Part shown: positions 1 through 8,114 of the stretch, piece after piece
Layout of the letters: each line of letters opens with the position of its first letter
Position numbering within the stretch: the stretch's first letter is position 1
Made by a program: the position numbers and the translations under genes
Notes under the pieces: model-generated
Told to the model about the DNA's origin: nothing
Seen by the model: the letters and a program-made list of their open reading frames with translations, nothing else
Database searches by the model: none
Source: CAYYWP01 sp050176585
GTDB taxonomy: Bacteria > Desulfobacterota > Binatia > HRBIN30 > CADEER01
Length of the DNA stretch: 64,000 nt
Assembly: GCA_050176585.1 (NCBI GenBank)
Contig: JBFXHX010000013.1
Coordinates: 41,088 to 105,087, forward strand
Reading direction: 5' to 3'

Positions 1-740
1 AGGTGCGTGATCAGCTCGATCACGTAAGGGCTGTGCGTGGCCGCGATCTCGCGCAGGTAACGCGCTGCTTCGCGGCGGGTCGCATCCTCCGGACGGCCGA
101 GCGCGGCCGCCAGGCGCGCCACGCCGGCGCGAAACGCCGGCCGGGCGAGGATCTCCTCACACACGAACCGGGGGACTTTGTAGTGCGTGCCGCGGAGCCG
201 GCGCTCGGCGCGCTCGAGCGCCAAGGTGGCCTGGCGAGCCACGAACTCGCTCAGGCCGACCGCTGGCGCGGCGTGCTCGTCCCCTCCGGCGAGCTGCCAG
301 CGGCGGCGCAAATCCGAAGCGGGCGCCGCATCGCCGACCGCGACGGCGTGACGGTCCGCGCGGCGGCGCAGAATCCACGCCTGGCGGAGCGCGCCGGGGC
401 GGCGCGGGTTGCCGCTCAGCAGCTCGCGCCAGTGGCCGCCGCGCGTCCCGCCGAACCAGACGACCCGCAAGGGTACGAAGACCGGATCGTCGGCCGCGCG
501 CAGCAGTCCCTCGAGGCGCGCATCGGGCCGCCGGCTGCGCCTGCCGCGCGGGATCGGGATGACCACGTAGGGCCGCGATTTGGCGGGCCGGCGGCTCTCG
601 ATCCACTCCCGCAACAGGCGGTGCTCGGGGCCGCTGCCCGCGTCGAGCAGAAAGACCAAGCGGCGTCCCTCGGACGCCGGCCAGCGATCCGCCGCGTGCA
701 GTGGTATCGCGCGAGCCGTTTCCGCCTGTCCTTGCGCCAC
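1..740 (-). CDS. plsB: Glycerol-3-phosphate O-acyltransferase, N-terminal part (cut by window edge)
   Basis: Translating the minus strand from a GTG at 740 gives 246 residues with no stop before the window edge. The product resembles the N-terminal region of PlsB, which acylates sn-glycerol-3-phosphate at position 1 in phospholipid synthesis. Matching blocks are a beta strand ending LVFLLDAGS, then a segment YVVIPIPRGR, a VPLRVVWFGG strand equivalent to the E. coli 'VPVSVMFGR' region, a DLRRRW block, and an FVARQATLALERAERRL helix followed by YKVPR. This pattern is closest to the high-GC (actinobacterial-type) PlsB as I remember it. The catalytic HxxxxD motif lies beyond position 1, so activity cannot be checked. 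The start is uncertain because upstream codons are open but arginine-rich and not protein-like. The gene is divergent from bufA. Confidence 0.62.
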   Translation of the reverse strand, partial: MAQGQAETARAIPLHAADRWPASEGRRLVFLLDAGSGPEHRLLREWIESRRPAKSRPYVVIPIPRGRRSRRPDARLEGLLRAADDPVFVPLRVVWFGGTRGGHWRELLSGNPRRPGALRQAWILRRRADRHAVAVGDAAPASDLRRRWQLAGGDEHAAPAVGLSEFVARQATLALERAERRLRGTHYKVPRFVCEEILARPAFRAGVARLAAALGRPEDATRREAARYLREIAATHSPYVIELITH

Positions 741-950
741 TATCGATGTGTAACGCCGGGTCAGATGGCGGCGCAAGGGCGATCCGCCGGCGGGCGCGCG
801 TGCGGCGCTGCCCCGTCGGGGGCACCCGTGACGGGCACCCCCGGGCCGCCAGCACCGAGCACGCACAGCTTGTTGCCGGCCGCACGGCAGCGCATACTCT
901 GGCTCCCTACTGCGGGTCTCATCGCCGCACGAGCGAAAAAGGAGGACAGC

Positions 951-1211
951 ATGAATGGAAAGGCGTTCGGAGTACTGGTGGCCAGTGCCGTCGTAGCACT
1001 GGCCGGGGGCACTGCGCTGGCCGCGCAGCAAGAGGGCACCGCGGGCGCGAAGGCGTGCTATCGGAAGGCCTGCGGCGAGAGTATCAAGGGGCACAAGGGC
1101 ACGTGCGGTGGCACCAAGGCCGAGGGGCTGGTCAACGAAAAGGCGTGCACGGACGCCGGCGGCGTGTGGACGACCGCGGATGAAGCCGAGCAGCTGAAGA
1201 AGAATCACTAA
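951..1211 (+). CDS. bufA: Bufferin-type precursor (small periplasmic Cys peptide)
   Basis: This 86-residue protein has a signal peptide (residues 1-25, ending TALAA) and a mature part with four cysteines at 36, 41, 52 and 66. The spacing is CYRKAC, then GTCGG, then KAC before a DAGGVW stretch. Small secreted four-Cys proteins followed directly by DUF692 and DUF2063 genes are bufferin precursors. In that family the DUF692 enzyme modifies Cys residues to form copper ligands, and the product buffers copper in the periplasm. The start has a strong ribosome-binding site (AGGAGG-type, GGAGGACAGC before ATG). The family assignment rests on the neighbour at 1296 plus signal peptide and Cys pattern. 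Which bufferin subfamily it belongs to, and which Cys are modified, cannot be read from sequence. A stable hairpin follows the gene. Confidence 0.8.
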   Translation: MNGKAFGVLVASAVVALAGGTALAAQQEGTAGAKACYRKACGESIKGHKGTCGGTKAEGLVNEKACTDAGGVWTTADEAEQLKKNH

Positions 1212-1224
1212 CTCCGCAGTCGAA

Positions 1225-1280
1225 CCGGCAGGGGCGCGGCGGGGCGCGAGAGCCGCGCTCCGCGCGCGCCCACCTGCCGG
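1225..1280 (+). promoter_or_regulatory. GC-rich hairpin between bufA and bufBC
   Basis: CCGGCAGG at 1225-1232 pairs with CCTGCCGG at 1273-1280, and GGCGCG next to it (1233-1238) pairs with CGCGCC (1265-1270) across a two-base bulge, making a long stem. There is no T-tract, so it is not a classical terminator. It lies 13 bases after the bufA stop and 15 before the bufBC start. A stem here would protect the upstream mRNA or attenuate read-through, giving more precursor than enzyme; that role is inference. Confidence 0.55.
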
Positions 1281-1295
1281 CTACGGCGTGGCCCC

Positions 1296-2933
1296 ATGGA
1301 GGCGGTGCGCTTCGGAGTCGGGTTTCGCCCGCGCTATTTCGGCGAGCTGGTCGATGCCAGGGCGCGGGTGGACTGGCTCGAGGTGGTCTCCGAGAACTTC
1401 ATGGGCATCGGCGGTCGCACACGGCAGATGCTGCTGCGGCTCCGCGCCGACTACCCGCTCCTCCTGCACGGCGTGAGCTTGTCGATCGCGGGTTGCGACC
1501 CGCTCGATCCGACCCATCTCGCGCGGCTGGCCGAGCTCGCGGGCGCCGCGGAGCCGCTTGCGGTCAGCGACCACCTGTCGTGGACGTCATGGCGCGGCCG
1601 CGAGTCGCACGATCTGCTGCCCGTGGCATACACCGCGGAGGTGCTCGAGCACGTCGCCGGGCGCGTCCAGCGCGTGCAGGAGGCGCTGCGCCGGCGGTTG
1701 GTCATCGAGAACCCCACCACCTACGTCGCGTTTGGTGCCGACGAGATGGACGAAGCCGACTTCCTCGCCGAGCTGTGCCGGCGCACCGGCTGCGCCGTGC
1801 TGCTCGATATCAACAACCTCTACGTGAACGCGCTGAACCTCGGCCGCGATCCGGAGCGCTACTTCACCGAGCTACCGCCCGATGCGGTCGCGTACTTCCA
1901 TGTCGCCGGACATTGCGTACTGCCCGACGTGCGCATCGACACGCACGACGCGCCCGTGCCCGATCCGGTGTGGACGCTCTACGAGCGCGCCTGCGCGCGT
2001 TTTCCGCGCGCGGGAACGATTCTCGAGCGCGACGACAACTTCCCGCCGTTCGGCGAATTGCTGGCAGAGCTGGACTGCGCACGCGCCGTGCACGCGCGCG
2101 CCGCCGACCGCGGCGTGCGCCCGGCCCCGGGCGCGGGCAACGCGACAGAGGTCAAGCGCGAGTCGACCACGGTCGGCTGGCCGGCGCTTCAGGAGCGCTT
2201 TTTTGCGGGCGTGATCTCGGCAGATGCCGGATCGTGCCCGGCGCTCCGAGCTGACGGGCCGGTCAGCGGCCCGCGGGGACTGCGCGTGTACCGCGACGCG
2301 TTCGTCGAGCGCCTCTGCCGCGGACTGCGCGCGAACTACCCCGCGTTGGCGACGGTGATCGGCGAGCGCGAGTGCGACGCCTTGATCGCTGCCTATATCG
2401 CCGCGCATCCGCCCCGCACGTACGCGTTCAGCGCCGTCGGCAACCACCTGCCCGAGTTCATCCTCGAACACCGGTTCGGCGCGGAGTTCGGCGTACCGGT
2501 CGAGGTCCTCTTCGAGCTCGCGGCGCTGGAGCGCGCGGAGCTGGAGGTGCACGACGCCGACGACGACGGCGAGGCGTTGCCGCCCGCCGCGCTCACCGCG
2601 GTCGCCGAGGAGGCCTGGGCGACCGCGCGGGTGCGCTGTACGCGCGCGCTCCGCCTGCTGCACTGTGAGCACGACGTCCTGGCCGTGATCGAGGCCGTGG
2701 CGGCCGGTGCCGCGCCGCAGCGGCCCGCCGCCGGGCCGCGCGACTACCTGATTTGCCGGCCGCACGCCGACGTGCTGCGCCGAACCCTTCGCCCGGAGGA
2801 GGCGGCCGGAGTGCGGCTGCTCATCGAGGGCGCCGCGGTCGCGGACGTCGCGGCGAGCCTCGGCGACGAGCCGTGCGCCGCGCTGCTGGCACAGCTCGCC
2901 GGGCTCGGCGTGCTGCGTGCGATCGAAGCATAG
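1296..2933 (+). CDS. Fused bufferin maturation protein: DUF692 (BufB) + DUF2063 (BufC)
   Basis: This 545-residue protein has two domains normally encoded separately. Residues 1-270 are a DUF692 TIM-barrel, the multinuclear iron oxygenase family of MbnB and BufB. Visible metal-ligand candidates are H58 (LLHGVS), H93 (SDHLSW), E138 (IENP), D171 (LLDINN), H202 (YFHVAGH), D215/H217 (DTHDAP) and E244 (LERDDN), so the active site looks intact. A charged Gly/Ala-rich linker spans about 271-295. Residues 296-545 match DUF2063, the partner family (MbnC/BufC) that recognises the precursor, with RVYRDAFVERL, NYPAL and a LPEFI block. The role inferred is oxidative modification of BufA cysteines in the cytoplasm before export. 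Fusion would enforce the 1:1 enzyme-partner complex. ATG at 1296 begins right before the conserved FGVGFRP strand. No clear Shine-Dalgarno is visible, consistent with coupling to bufA. Confidence 0.87.
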   Translation: MEAVRFGVGFRPRYFGELVDARARVDWLEVVSENFMGIGGRTRQMLLRLRADYPLLLHGVSLSIAGCDPLDPTHLARLAELAGAAEPLAVSDHLSWTSWRGRESHDLLPVAYTAEVLEHVAGRVQRVQEALRRRLVIENPTTYVAFGADEMDEADFLAELCRRTGCAVLLDINNLYVNALNLGRDPERYFTELPPDAVAYFHVAGHCVLPDVRIDTHDAPVPDPVWTLYERACARFPRAGTILERDDNFPPFGELLAELDCARAVHARAADRGVRPAPGAGNATEVKRESTTVGWPALQERFFAGVISADAGSCPALRADGPVSGPRGLRVYRDAFVERLCRGLRANYPALATVIGERECDALIAAYIAAHPPRTYAFSAVGNHLPEFILEHRFGAEFGVPVEVLFELAALERAELEVHDADDDGEALPPAALTAVAEEAWATARVRCTRALRLLHCEHDVLAVIEAVAAGAAPQRPAAGPRDYLICRPHADVLRRTLRPEEAAGVRLLIEGAAVADVAASLGDEPCAALLAQLAGLGVLRAIEA

Positions 2934-2984
2934 TCGACGGCGCGCGGCGCTCGGTGCCACACATCGGGATGCCGCAGGCTGTGT

Positions 2985-5900
2985 TCAGGGGCGGACCGCC
3001 GCTTCGCGTTCGTTCAGCCGCACGGCCTCGATGCGCACGTCGCGCGCCGTCGCATCGCGTGCGACGGTTTCGAAGGACAGCGCGATCGCGAATGCGCCGA
3101 GGGATTCGGCGCCGGCGACGGCGATGCGGATTGCGCCGTCCGGTTCCGAAGTGCCGTACAGCAGTGCGCGCGCGGCGCCGTCGCGCAAGCGCGCGTTGAT
3201 GAAGCGCAGCCGCTGCGGGTCGGCGCGGACTGCGACCTCGACGGCGATGGCTTCGCCGGCGCGCAGTCGGAGCGGGAGGCGCAATTCGCCGCCCGCGCGG
3301 CGCGCCTTCCCGAAGCTGGCGCGGACGCGCGCCGCGGCGGTGCGTCTGCGCGCGGCCGGGCCGTCCGCGGTCCAATTGCCCGTGCAGTCGCCGATCACAG
3401 CGGTGCTGAAGTTCTGCCCGGCCGCCGCTTGCGCGAGCGGCGCGAACCACACCGCACCGGGTTCGCAGGCGCCGGCGTGGAGCGCGGGCGCGGCGGCGCG
3501 TTGGTTCGGGGCAGGAGCGGCCTCGGGAAAGAAGATCCAGTCGGACGCGCACGCTACAGCGGCGTCCAGGCGCACGGGCATACCGACGGCGAACTGCAGG
3601 ATGCGGGTCGCGTCGAGCGCGCTCAGGCTGCCATTCGCCGTTACATCGCAGGCTGCGCTCTGGCGCGCATCGAGTGAACGCCGGTTCGCGATCGCCTGCA
3701 GCACGTATGCCGCATCGAGCGCGGACACCGCGCCATCGACCGATCCGCTGCGCTGCGGCCGCAGCGCGAAATCCGCACCGGCGCCGCCGGTGGCGGTGAA
3801 GGCGCCGCGCGCGTCGGTGCTGGTGCCGCCGACGCTGACGCCGCCGACGGCGCGATCACCCGCGTAGTAGCGCACGCTGCCGCTCACGGTGATCGGCGTG
3901 CCGCCTTGCGCGCTTGCGGTCGCGCTCGCGCTGGGCGTCGGTGTCGCCGCCGTCCGCGTCGCCGTGGCGATCGCGGTGGAGGTTGCGCTAGGGGGCACCG
4001 TCGACAGCGGCCGCGTAGCGGTCGGGGTGGCGGTCGCCGCCGCGGCGTTCCGCACCGCGAAGCGGCGCGCGACACGCGCGACATTGCCCTGCCGGTCCTC
4101 GATCGCAACCATCAGCTCGCCCGCGGGGAGATTGCCGAGGGCAGGGCTGAGCGCGATCTCGTAAATGCCGTCCCCTGCACTGCGGGCGACATCCGCCAGC
4201 TCCGCCCCAGGGGCACGCCCGTTGACGATGAAATCGGCCCTCACCGACAGCGTGGACCAGTCCACGCCCGTATGCGCGTCGGCGGCGCCAAAACGGATGA
4301 GTGCCAGCGGTCCGTCGTTCCCCCCCGGCCGCGGCAGGCTCACGTCGAGGCTCGGCCGCAGATCGTCGAGGAACCACCCGTACGCGGTCGCGCCGTTGCC
4401 GCCCCAATTGATGGGCGCGCCGAGGTCGATCCACCGCGCGAACAGCAGCTTCTCGTCTTCGCTGAGCGGCGGCACGCCGCTGCCGGGCGGCGGCATCATG
4501 AGGCCAGTGAAGTCCAGATCGGCGGTGTTGACGTCGGCACCGGGCGGCAGAGTGGATTCATCCCCCGGCACGGATTCGGTGGGGTGGTCGGCGTTCGTCC
4601 ATCCGTCCAGACGCCGGCCGAAGATCTTCCACATCAGCAAGCTGCGCCGGCTCTGAAACATGCGCACGTAGCGGCTCGCGTTGGTCTGCCGCCAGCCGTA
4701 CGAGACGAGCGGCGGGTACCCCCAGCGCGCATCCTGATCAGCGGCGAGGCGGGCGTAGTCTCCGGGTACGCGGCCATCGGGGCTGGTGTAGTCGTCCAGC
4801 ACGAGGTCGCCCGGCGGGTTCGGATCACTCTTCGTGTGACACGGCACGCAGCTGCGCTGCAGGATCGGGCGAACGTCGCGCAGAAACTCCACGGTCACCA
4901 TCGGCGCGTTCACGATGATTTGCGTCGGGTTGCCCTGCGCTTCGCGGCTGAGCAGCGGGGTCGTCTTGCTGAGGTCGGCGACCAGATAACCGGGGCGCGC
5001 GGCGGCGGTGCTGGCGAAGTCGAGCGGGGCCTGGCTGTGCGCGTGACATCCGCCGCAGTCATTGCGCACCTCGCCGGGGCGCACCTGGTGCCACGTCTGC
5101 GCCATGTTGAGCACCATGCCGTTGCGGTCCAGGGTCTGGAACGTGAACGGCGTATCGGCCGGGAGCTTCACCAGGAAGCTGGTGTCGGGGTTGCCTTCCG
5201 GATCGAGCAGCGGCTGGCCGCCCGCGCCTTGTTTGCGGAGGGGGATCTCCCCGAGGATACGCAGCTTCTCTTCGGCGTGGCTGGTGAACAGCGACCCGCC
5301 GCTCGGCCCGCCGTGCGGACCATAGCTGCGGTGCGTGTTCGGCTCCATGCCGACGATCCGCACGGCCCAGATGTCGGCGTCGTCGTACTTGCCGGCATCC
5401 GCGCCTTGCCATTCCCAGTTGCTGCTCTGCCCGTTCTCGTACGTGTTCAGCGCGTCGAGCCCGTCGAAGGTGTCGGACCACGGCGACACGAAGCCGGGAA
5501 AGCTCTCCCGCTTGTAGACGCTGCTGGTGCCGACCAAGCCGTATGGCGTGCCGGCGGGCAACTCGGGATGGAGCGTGCCGTCGTTGGGCAGCCATGGGAG
5601 CTCGGTGGGTTCGGGCACGCCGTGCACGGCGGCGTAGGGGACGACGGCGCGCGGCCACGCTTCGTTGTAGCTCGGGCTGTTCTTGATCAGCACCAGCTGA
5701 TTCGGGCCGGTCACGGTGTCGCCGCCCGGGATCAGGTAGATGCCCGCGTCGTAGTACGGCAGTGTCGTCGGGCGGTTCAGGTCGTTGCACGGCCCCGGCG
5801 ACCACACGACCAGCAGATCGTTGTTCGGCGCGCCGCTCGGGTGGGTGAACTTGCCGACCCGCGCGCCCCCGGCGCCGACAGGCGCCGCTTCGTCGTTGCC

Positions 5901-6971
5901 GTGCGTGAATGGCGTGATCGAGCGCAAGCCGTACGGGGTGAAGCTCATCTGAAATGGATAGCGGAAGCCGCCGCCGACGGTCTGGTCGATCGGCGGGTTC
6001 TCATCTGCATACGGGCTGTGAAAACGGGGCGTGGTCGGCGGCGGCGCGCTCGGCAGGCGGTAGAGCGCACCGAAGCCGTTGTTGTTGAGGTTGTAGTAGT
6101 CGACGACCACGAGGTCGGTGCTCGAGAGCTGGGTCATGAAGTGAAACGCCTGCGCGCTGCGAAACGCGCTCACCACCGGCTCCCAGTGCCGGCCATCGGG
6201 CCAGATCGACCAGATGCCCCACATGCGGCCGTCGCGCAGTCCTTGCGACTCGAGCGTGCTGAACAGCAAGCGGCCATCGCGCAGCGGCGTCGGGTGCAGG
6301 GCGCTGCCGATGTTCATCGGGGCGATCTGCGTGACGTTCCCGCCGTCGGCATCCATCACGTAGAGCTGCAGCGTCGGATTGGTGAGCCCGCGCGGCGGCA
6401 CGAACCCATTGCGATTGCTGCTGAACGCGATCTTCCCACCGGCCACGGGCGCGGGGCCGAGGTTGAGGATGCCGTAGCCCAAACGGTCGTATTGCGGCCC
6501 CGGATTCACGGGGTTCGATTCATCGAAGTGTCCGGCTCCGGTGTTGGGCGTGAACTCCTGAAAGGTGAGCTGCTGGATCTCGCGCGTGGTGAGATGGATG
6601 CGAAAGATATCCGCGCCCAGATACGGCAGGCCGCGCTGCGAATTGATCGCCTGCGGTCGCACGTCGTAGAAAAGCGTATAGTAGACCCACTGCCCGTCGA
6701 ACGACACGAACGGATCGGTGACCGCGCCGACGCCGCCCTGCACGAGCATTTCCTCGCGGCCGTCCGGATGGAGGAGCATCAGATCGGCACCGGGGTCGAG
6801 GCTGGCCGGGTGAGCGACCTCGGGCCATGTCGTATTGGTATTGTCGCCGAAGCGCGGCTGGCGGACGTAGACGATGTCATAGGGCACGGCGGCCGCGATC
6901 GCCGGCGCGCACAACACGATCAGTAGCAAAGCCTTGCTCAACGCATTCGACAGGTCATACCGCGCGCGCAT
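2985..6971 (-). CDS. Secreted beta-propeller/diheme protein, HzsA-like, with dockerin-type tail
   Basis: This 1328-residue protein is exported (signal peptide about 1-28). The N-terminal half has repeated WD40/TolB-like blades, such as 'ISFSSNRNG'- and 'LYVMDADGG'-type strands. Two c-type heme sites follow: CGGCH at 639-643 and CVPCH at 708-712. This arrangement resembles proteins related to the hydrazine synthase alpha subunit, which are widespread outside anammox bacteria and mostly of unknown function. Residues about 975-1020 are a Thr/Pro/Ala linker (TATPTATR-type). A short carboxypeptidase-regulatory-like beta domain (about 1027-1065) and two dockerin-like repeats (about 1074-1134, each with an ALDA turn) come next, then a beta-rich C-terminal domain. 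No hydrazine chemistry should be inferred. A periplasmic or surface electron-transfer or binding role is the safest guess. It is convergent with bufBC. Confidence 0.75.
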   Translation of the reverse strand: MRARYDLSNALSKALLLIVLCAPAIAAAVPYDIVYVRQPRFGDNTNTTWPEVAHPASLDPGADLMLLHPDGREEMLVQGGVGAVTDPFVSFDGQWVYYTLFYDVRPQAINSQRGLPYLGADIFRIHLTTREIQQLTFQEFTPNTGAGHFDESNPVNPGPQYDRLGYGILNLGPAPVAGGKIAFSSNRNGFVPPRGLTNPTLQLYVMDADGGNVTQIAPMNIGSALHPTPLRDGRLLFSTLESQGLRDGRMWGIWSIWPDGRHWEPVVSAFRSAQAFHFMTQLSSTDLVVVDYYNLNNNGFGALYRLPSAPPPTTPRFHSPYADENPPIDQTVGGGFRYPFQMSFTPYGLRSITPFTHGNDEAAPVGAGGARVGKFTHPSGAPNNDLLVVWSPGPCNDLNRPTTLPYYDAGIYLIPGGDTVTGPNQLVLIKNSPSYNEAWPRAVVPYAAVHGVPEPTELPWLPNDGTLHPELPAGTPYGLVGTSSVYKRESFPGFVSPWSDTFDGLDALNTYENGQSSNWEWQGADAGKYDDADIWAVRIVGMEPNTHRSYGPHGGPSGGSLFTSHAEEKLRILGEIPLRKQGAGGQPLLDPEGNPDTSFLVKLPADTPFTFQTLDRNGMVLNMAQTWHQVRPGEVRNDCGGCHAHSQAPLDFASTAAARPGYLVADLSKTTPLLSREAQGNPTQIIVNAPMVTVEFLRDVRPILQRSCVPCHTKSDPNPPGDLVLDDYTSPDGRVPGDYARLAADQDARWGYPPLVSYGWRQTNASRYVRMFQSRRSLLMWKIFGRRLDGWTNADHPTESVPGDESTLPPGADVNTADLDFTGLMMPPPGSGVPPLSEDEKLLFARWIDLGAPINWGGNGATAYGWFLDDLRPSLDVSLPRPGGNDGPLALIRFGAADAHTGVDWSTLSVRADFIVNGRAPGAELADVARSAGDGIYEIALSPALGNLPAGELMVAIEDRQGNVARVARRFAVRNAAAATATPTATRPLSTVPPSATSTAIATATRTAATPTPSASATASAQGGTPITVSGSVRYYAGDRAVGGVSVGGTSTDARGAFTATGGAGADFALRPQRSGSVDGAVSALDAAYVLQAIANRRSLDARQSAACDVTANGSLSALDATRILQFAVGMPVRLDAAVACASDWIFFPEAAPAPNQRAAAPALHAGACEPGAVWFAPLAQAAAGQNFSTAVIGDCTGNWTADGPAARRRTAAARVRASFGKARRAGGELRLPLRLRAGEAIAVEVAVRADPQRLRFINARLRDGAARALLYGTSEPDGAIRIAVAGAESLGAFAIALSFETVARDATARDVRIEAVRLNEREAAVRP

Positions 6972-7241
6972 TGCTCGTCCACCTCCCCCGCCTGCTACCT
7001 CGATGCAACGCCGATGCCAGGGTGGGCGCGCGTACGCCAGCCGCGCACCTCAGCGCAACACCGCTCCGAAAATGGCGGCGATGGCGCGGCCCGACGCTGC
7101 AGCACCCTCGGCAGACCGTCGGCGCCGCGCTCTCACGAGCGGTGCACTACCGCCCAGCGATTCGCCGCGCGGGCGTGCGCCCGCGACAGCAAAAGATTCA
7201 CCGCAGAGAAGCCGAGGCGGAGCTCGACTGCTCGAGATGCC

Positions 7242-7970
7242 TCAGCCCGTGCGGACGCCCCAGGCGCGCAGGATCGATTGTTCGTCGTCCGCGCTCGTCG
7301 CCTTCTTGTATTTCGCGCCCGAAACGCCTTTGACGCGCCGTTCGCAATCGGCCCACGTGGCGTGGCGCATGGGTACGCCGTCGACGAGGCTGAGATAACA
7401 GTACGCGGGCTGCGCCTTTGCGCTCGTGCCCCTGCTGGAGCGCTTCGGCAGCGCGGTGTCCTCCGGGATGTCGTGGAGCGCGATGGGGTATCCGACCAGC
7501 GGGCCGTCGTACAGAGCGACGCGTTTGCCGGCCGCGAAGCCCACCGCGATCTCATCGGCGCGCTCGTTGCCCGGCACGGCCGCATGGCCGCGCACGTAGT
7601 GCCATTGCACGCCGCCGCGCCCCCGCTCGGCGACCTCCACGGCGAGCGCTTCCCAAAGATCGCGGTTCAGCACCGGGCGTCCTTCGGCTGTCTGCCAGCC
7701 GCGCCGCCGCCAGCCGCGGATCCACTCCGTGATGCCGCGGATCACGTAGGTCGAGTCCGCGTGCAGGTCGACGACACCATCCACCCCGCGCAGCGCGCGG
7801 AGCGCCTGCAGCGCGGCGGTCAGCTCCATCTGATTGTTGGTGGCGAGTGGCGCGCCGCCGCCGAGCTCGCGCACCCGGCCATCCGGCGTGGCCACGATGG
7901 CACCCCACCCGCCGGGACCGGGATTCCCCTTCGCAGCTCCGTCGGTGAACGCCGTGATCCTCATTCCCAT
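7242..7970 (-). CDS. rnhA: Ribonuclease HI with C-terminal extension
   Basis: Residues 1-150 are a complete RNase HI, which cuts RNA in RNA-DNA hybrids. The carboxylates D10 (FTDGAAKGNPG), E49 (NNQMEL), D72 (HADSTYV) and D139 (NERADE) and the catalytic histidine H129 (VRGHA) are all present. At 242 residues it is about 90 longer than E. coli RNase HI. The extra C-terminus ends in a compact block (YLSLVDG, HATWADCE, VKGVSGAKYKK) resembling the hybrid-binding/viroplasmin-type domain usually found at the N-terminus of eukaryotic RNase H1. A second in-frame ATG two codons in is an alternative start. It lies downstream of ettA on the same strand, separated by a repeat-rich spacer. Confidence 0.9.
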   Translation of the reverse strand: MGMRITAFTDGAAKGNPGPGGWGAIVATPDGRVRELGGGAPLATNNQMELTAALQALRALRGVDGVVDLHADSTYVIRGITEWIRGWRRRGWQTAEGRPVLNRDLWEALAVEVAERGRGGVQWHYVRGHAAVPGNERADEIAVGFAAGKRVALYDGPLVGYPIALHDIPEDTALPKRSSRGTSAKAQPAYCYLSLVDGVPMRHATWADCERRVKGVSGAKYKKATSADDEQSILRAWGVRTG

Positions 7971-8001
7971 TATCCGCAGGGCCCGGTCAGCTGCAGAACG
8001 G

Positions 8002-8098
8002 GTAGGCTGTTAGCGGGTACGGCGGAGAGAAGCCCTTCACGCATGATGCTGCCGAGTACGGTCCAACAGCTACACAGCGTAACCGCGAACAGCCTAAT
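8002..8098. repeat. Dispersed repeat family A, two copies in inverted orientation
   Basis: The plus strand reads AGGCTGTTAGCGGGTAC at about 8004-8020. The minus strand reads AGGCTGTTCGCGGTTACGC from about 8094 down to 8076. The two arms can pair imperfectly around a loop of about 50 bases. The same core (AGGCTGTTAGCGGTTACGC) recurs at about 16.7, 20.65, 20.8 and, less well kept, 40.6 kb. The copies sit between the ettA stop and the rnhA start. Confidence 0.55.
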
Positions 8099-8114
8099 GC
8101 CCGCGAATCTGATT

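Noticed and set aside
2917..6926. Very long plus-strand frames opposite the HzsA-like gene (up to about 1000 codons)
   Set aside because: They are antisense shadows caused by high GC: no domains, no ribosome-binding sites and amino-acid composition dominated by Arg and Ala.
2985..6971. Hydrazine synthesis (anammox) role for the HzsA-like protein
   Set aside because: HzsB/HzsC partners and other anammox genes are absent, and the HzsA-like propeller family is widespread outside anammox bacteria.
7168..7185. Perfect GC hairpin (CGCGGGCG/CGCCCGCG) as terminator for rnhA
   Set aside because: There is no T-tract on the minus strand after the stem, and it lies 57 bases past the stop, so it is only a weak candidate and is not listed.
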